This document shows, in pieces, positions 60,851-64,000 of a DNA stretch of 64,000 bases; the stretch's first letter is position 1; each line of letters opens with the position of its first letter. Where the stretch lies: contig NZ_PDOA01000012.1 of NCBI RefSeq assembly GCF_003116135.1, forward strand, positions 84,247 to 148,246, given 5' to 3'. Both the position numbers and the translations under genes were made by a program. The stretch is from Teichococcus aestuarii. GTDB lineage: Bacteria; Pseudomonadota; Alphaproteobacteria; Acetobacterales; Acetobacteraceae. The notes below the pieces were generated by a model. The model saw only the letters and a list, made by a program, of their open reading frames with translations, searched no databases and was not told where the DNA came from.

Positions 60851-60888
60851 GCCCGGCCCGTCTGAGCCCGGCCCGTCTGAGCCCGGCA
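60844..60888 (+). repeat. Three 15-bp tandem repeats across the SDR stop codon
   Basis: CGTCTGAGCCCGGCC occurs at 60844, 60859 and 60874 (the last base of the third copy differs). The true stop TGA (60848-60850) lies in the first copy, so the stop codon is repeated in frame twice more. Confidence 0.85.
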
Positions 60889-60916
60889 TGTCCAGGCACT
60901 GGCCGCCGCGCCGCGC

Positions 60917-61831
<915 letters not shown>

Positions 61832-62076
61832 GAGCGCGTCATCCTCTTGGTTCTGGCGCCGGCACGGGGCGGAAGAATGGCCCCCGCATGATGGCGCAGA
61901 TCGGCCGTGCCCGGAAGCGGCGGCCCCGGCGGGCGGGGCGGTCCGGAACGACATGGGGAGAGAATACGGCGGGGTCCGGCGGGGTTGCGCGCCGCCTCTT
62001 GCGGGGGCGGAAGGATACGCCATTAATGCCGGGGCATCGCGGCGGCAGGCGCCGCCCTTCCGCGGAGGCAGGGCCC

Positions 62077-62280
62077 ATGGACGAGGTTTTCATCACCCAG
62101 GCAGGGGAGGCTGCCCGCCGCTGGTCCGGCATCGCCAGCCCGAACGAGACGGCGCGGCAGATGACCGCCGAGCTGCTGAAGCTGATCGCCGAGTTCGAGG
62201 CGCTGCGCGGCGGCCTGCGCTTCGAGGACGAGCCGGCGGATTTCGAGGCCGCCCTTCGCGACTGCAAGGAGCCCGGCTGA
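62077..62280 (+). CDS. Small protein translationally coupled to an amidase (AtzG/GatC-like candidate)
   Basis: ATG 62077 yields 67 residues: mostly helical with [20 protein letters not shown], then [20 protein letters not shown], then [17 protein letters not shown]. Its stop TGA (62278-62280) overlaps the amidase ATG (62280). Small helical partners in this position (GatC in GatCAB, AtzG beside AtzE) wrap around and stabilise amidase-signature enzymes, and the acidic [10 protein letters not shown] end resembles theirs. No direct family match is claimed. The coupling strongly suggests equimolar synthesis with the amidase. Confidence 0.65.
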   Translation: MDEVFITQAGEAARRWSGIASPNETARQMTAELLKLIAEFEALRGGLRFEDEPADFEAALRDCKEPG

Positions 62281-63734
62281 TGCCCCAGGACGCCGCCCTC
62301 GCCCAGCAGGACGACCTCGCCACCCTCTCCCTCGTCGAAGCGGCCGATGCCCTGGTGCGGGGCGAGGTGACTGCGCTGGCGCTGACGGAGGCCTGCCTGG
62401 CGCGCATCCGCCGCCACGACGCGGCGCTGAACAGCGTCATCTGGCTGGACGAGGCGGCGGCGCTGGAGGCGGCCGCGGCCGCCGACCGCCGGCGGGCGCG
62501 CGGCGAGGCGCTCGGGCCACTGCACGGCGTGCCGATGGCGCACAAGGACATGTACTACCAGGCCGGCAAGCCCTGCAGCTGCGGCTCGGCCATCCGCCGC
62601 GACTTCCGCCCCACCTACACGGCCACCCTGATCAGCCGGCTGGAGGAGGCCGGCGCGCTGACCCTGGGCGGGCTGAACATGGCCGAGTTCGCGCAGAATC
62701 CGACCGGCCACAACCGCCATTTCGGCGATTGCCAGAACCCGTGGGTGCGCGGCCGCATCACCGGCGGCTCCTCCTCCGGCTCGGGCGCCGCCGTGGCGGC
62801 GGGCTTCGCCTTCATGGCGCTGGGCTCGGACACCGGCGGCTCCATCCGCCTGCCCGCCTCGGCCTGCGGCGTGACCGGGCTGAAGCCGACGCAGACGCGG
62901 CTCAGCCGCCACGGCGTGATGCCGCTCTCCTTCTCCTGCGACAATGCCGGCCCCCTGACCCGCACCGCACGCGACTGCGCCCGGGTGATGACGGTGATGG
63001 CCGGGCACGACCCGAAGGACCCCACCAGCGCGCGCGAGCCGGTGCCGGATTACGAGGCGGCGCTGGATGGCGATCTGCGCGGCCTGCGCATCGGCGTGGC
63101 GCGGGAATGGTTCCTGGAGGCGGTGGATGCCGACGTGCTGCGCGCCTTCGAGGCGGCGCTCGATGTGCTGCGCGGGCGCGGCGCCACGGTGGTGCCGGTG
63201 GAACTGGCCATGATGCGGGAGGTGCTGACCTATGGCGCCGTGGTCAGCCGCGCGGAGGCCGCCGCCATCCACGCCACCTGGATGCGCGACCGCCCGGGCG
63301 ACTTCGCCGCGCATATCAGCGGCCGGCTCTTTCCCGGCTACGCGGTGCCGGCGGCCTACTACCTGGAGGCGCTCTCCCGCCGCGGCCCGGTGCTGCGCGG
63401 CTTCGCCCAGGCAGCTTTTGGGGCGGCCTTCGGCGCGGTGGACCTGCTGGCCAGCCCGACCATCCCGGGTGCCCTGCCAAGCCTGGCGGAGACCGATATC
63501 GATAGCGGCGACCCGGGGGCCATAAGCCGCTTCGGTGCCATCTCGCGCAACACCCGGCCCTTCAACTATCTGGGCCTGCCGGCCATCAGCATCCCCTGTG
63601 GCTTCGATGACAGGGGCGCGCCGGTGGGGCTGCAACTCGCAGGCCGTCCCTTCGCCGAAGCGCGCGTCATGCAGGCGGCCGACGCCTTCCAGCGCGATAC
63701 GGACTGGCACCGGCGCCGCCCACGGCTGGACTGA
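62280..63734 (+). CDS. Amidase-signature family hydrolase
   Basis: ATG 62280 gives 484 residues. The Ser-cisSer-Lys triad is visible: Lys in GVPMAHKDMYYQAGKPC, cis-Ser and nucleophile Ser in RITGGSSSGSGAAVAAGFAF and ALGSDTGGSIRLPASACGVT. GLKPTQTRLSRHGVMPLSFS and the C-terminal FNYLGLPAISIPCGFDDRGA are typical of amidases related to GatA and AtzE/AtzF. It hydrolyses a carboxamide or carboxybiuret-like substrate; which one is unknown. It is coupled to the small upstream protein. The downstream side is bounded by an IS element end. Confidence 0.92.
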   Translation: MPQDAALAQQDDLATLSLVEAADALVRGEVTALALTEACLARIRRHDAALNSVIWLDEAAALEAAAAADRRRARGEALGPLHGVPMAHKDMYYQAGKPCSCGSAIRRDFRPTYTATLISRLEEAGALTLGGLNMAEFAQNPTGHNRHFGDCQNPWVRGRITGGSSSGSGAAVAAGFAFMALGSDTGGSIRLPASACGVTGLKPTQTRLSRHGVMPLSFSCDNAGPLTRTARDCARVMTVMAGHDPKDPTSAREPVPDYEAALDGDLRGLRIGVAREWFLEAVDADVLRAFEAALDVLRGRGATVVPVELAMMREVLTYGAVVSRAEAAAIHATWMRDRPGDFAAHISGRLFPGYAVPAAYYLEALSRRGPVLRGFAQAAFGAAFGAVDLLASPTIPGALPSLAETDIDSGDPGAISRFGAISRNTRPFNYLGLPAISIPCGFDDRGAPVGLQLAGRPFAEARVMQAADAFQRDTDWHRRRPRLD

Positions 63735-63892
63735 TGCCATGCCGCGCCGCCCGACGACTTCTCCCGAGGTTCGGCGGCGCCTCAGGCAGCGGGAGCGGCA
63801 TCCGGGGCGGTTCGTCCCGACGCAAGGTGGCGAGCAGGTGAACAATGGCCATGCCGCGCTGCGTGTTCAGCTAAGTGCCCGTTTGAGAATGG

Positions 63893-64000
63893 TCATGGGT
63901 GGGCGATGCGCCTGATGAGGAGCGCGCCCATGCCGACGTGGATCATGGCTTCGGAGACGTCGCAGCGGCGCTCGTAGTCGCGAACCAGGCGGCGCCAACG
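63893..64000 (-). mobile_element. IS5-family transposase, C-terminal end (cut by window edge)
   Basis: Reading leftward from the window edge, the frame encodes RWRRLVRDYERRCDVSEAMI, then HVGMGALLIRRIAHP and a TGA at 63893-63895. The WRRLVRDYER and SEAMIHV pattern is the characteristic C-terminus of IS5-family (IS427-group) transposases. The rest of the element lies beyond 64000. Its inner end is probably near 63875 (GTGCCCGTTTGAGAATGG follows a CTAA), but the terminal repeat cannot be confirmed without the other end. Confidence 0.8.

Overview
The window reads as chromosomal DNA from a GC-rich alphaproteobacterium. Roseomonas or another member of the Acetobacteraceae is the best guess. The reasons are the roughly 70% GC coding sequence, several Bug/TctC-type tricarboxylate receptors, many sugar-acid and amide catabolic genes, a leader of the alphaproteobacterial speF type before an ornithine decarboxylase, and an IS5-type transposase end at the right edge. 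This placement is inference, because there is no rRNA or marker phylogeny here. I saw no tRNA, rRNA, CRISPR array, prophage or replication origin.

Left part (1-16 kb): the tail of a TctC-like receptor and an unusual AT-rich regulatory stretch; rfbC and rfbA of dTDP-rhamnose synthesis; a secreted lytic transglycosylase; two small stress or envelope proteins; hemC-hemH; the divergent pair katA/oxyR; and a leftward run nadE - nicotinamidase-like hydrolase - peptide-type binding protein - gamma-glutamyltransferase.

Middle part (16-38 kb): a GbsR/MarR-type regulator in one operon with a bd-type (CioAB) quinol oxidase; a CYP152-type peroxygenase; a second peptide-type binding protein; a group of small secreted or membrane proteins; speB; and an ornithine decarboxylase behind a structured leader with a 16-codon upstream ORF. 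A 10.5-kb leftward operon follows: ECF sigma factor, small membrane anti-sigma candidate, Metal_resist/CpxP-like protein, NodT-type outer-membrane factor, membrane-fusion protein and two MdtB/MdtC-type RND pumps.

Right part (38-64 kb): a FAH-family hydrolase divergent from a FadR-type regulator; a four-carbon sugar-acid cluster (ltnD, otnK, DeoR, denD, GntP permease); a frameshifted GMC oxidoreductase; zwf; a large HWE histidine kinase with a C-terminal receiver; a hydantoinase-SDR pair divergent from an IclR regulator; and an operon dgoK-dgoA-tctC-tctB-tctA-SMP-30 lactonase-SDR that looks built for import and KDGal-type breakdown of aldonic acids. It closes with cysK, a small protein coupled to an amidase, and the IS5 transposase end.

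The common theme is scavenging of organic acids and amides, with oxidative-stress and envelope-stress defence. The signals most worth following are the ornithine decarboxylase leader, the ECF-controlled efflux operon, the repeated CCACTATTTG sites in the IclR intergenic region, the dyad before the cioAB regulator, the small protein coupled to the amidase, and the two frameshift-like events at 45872 and 47819.
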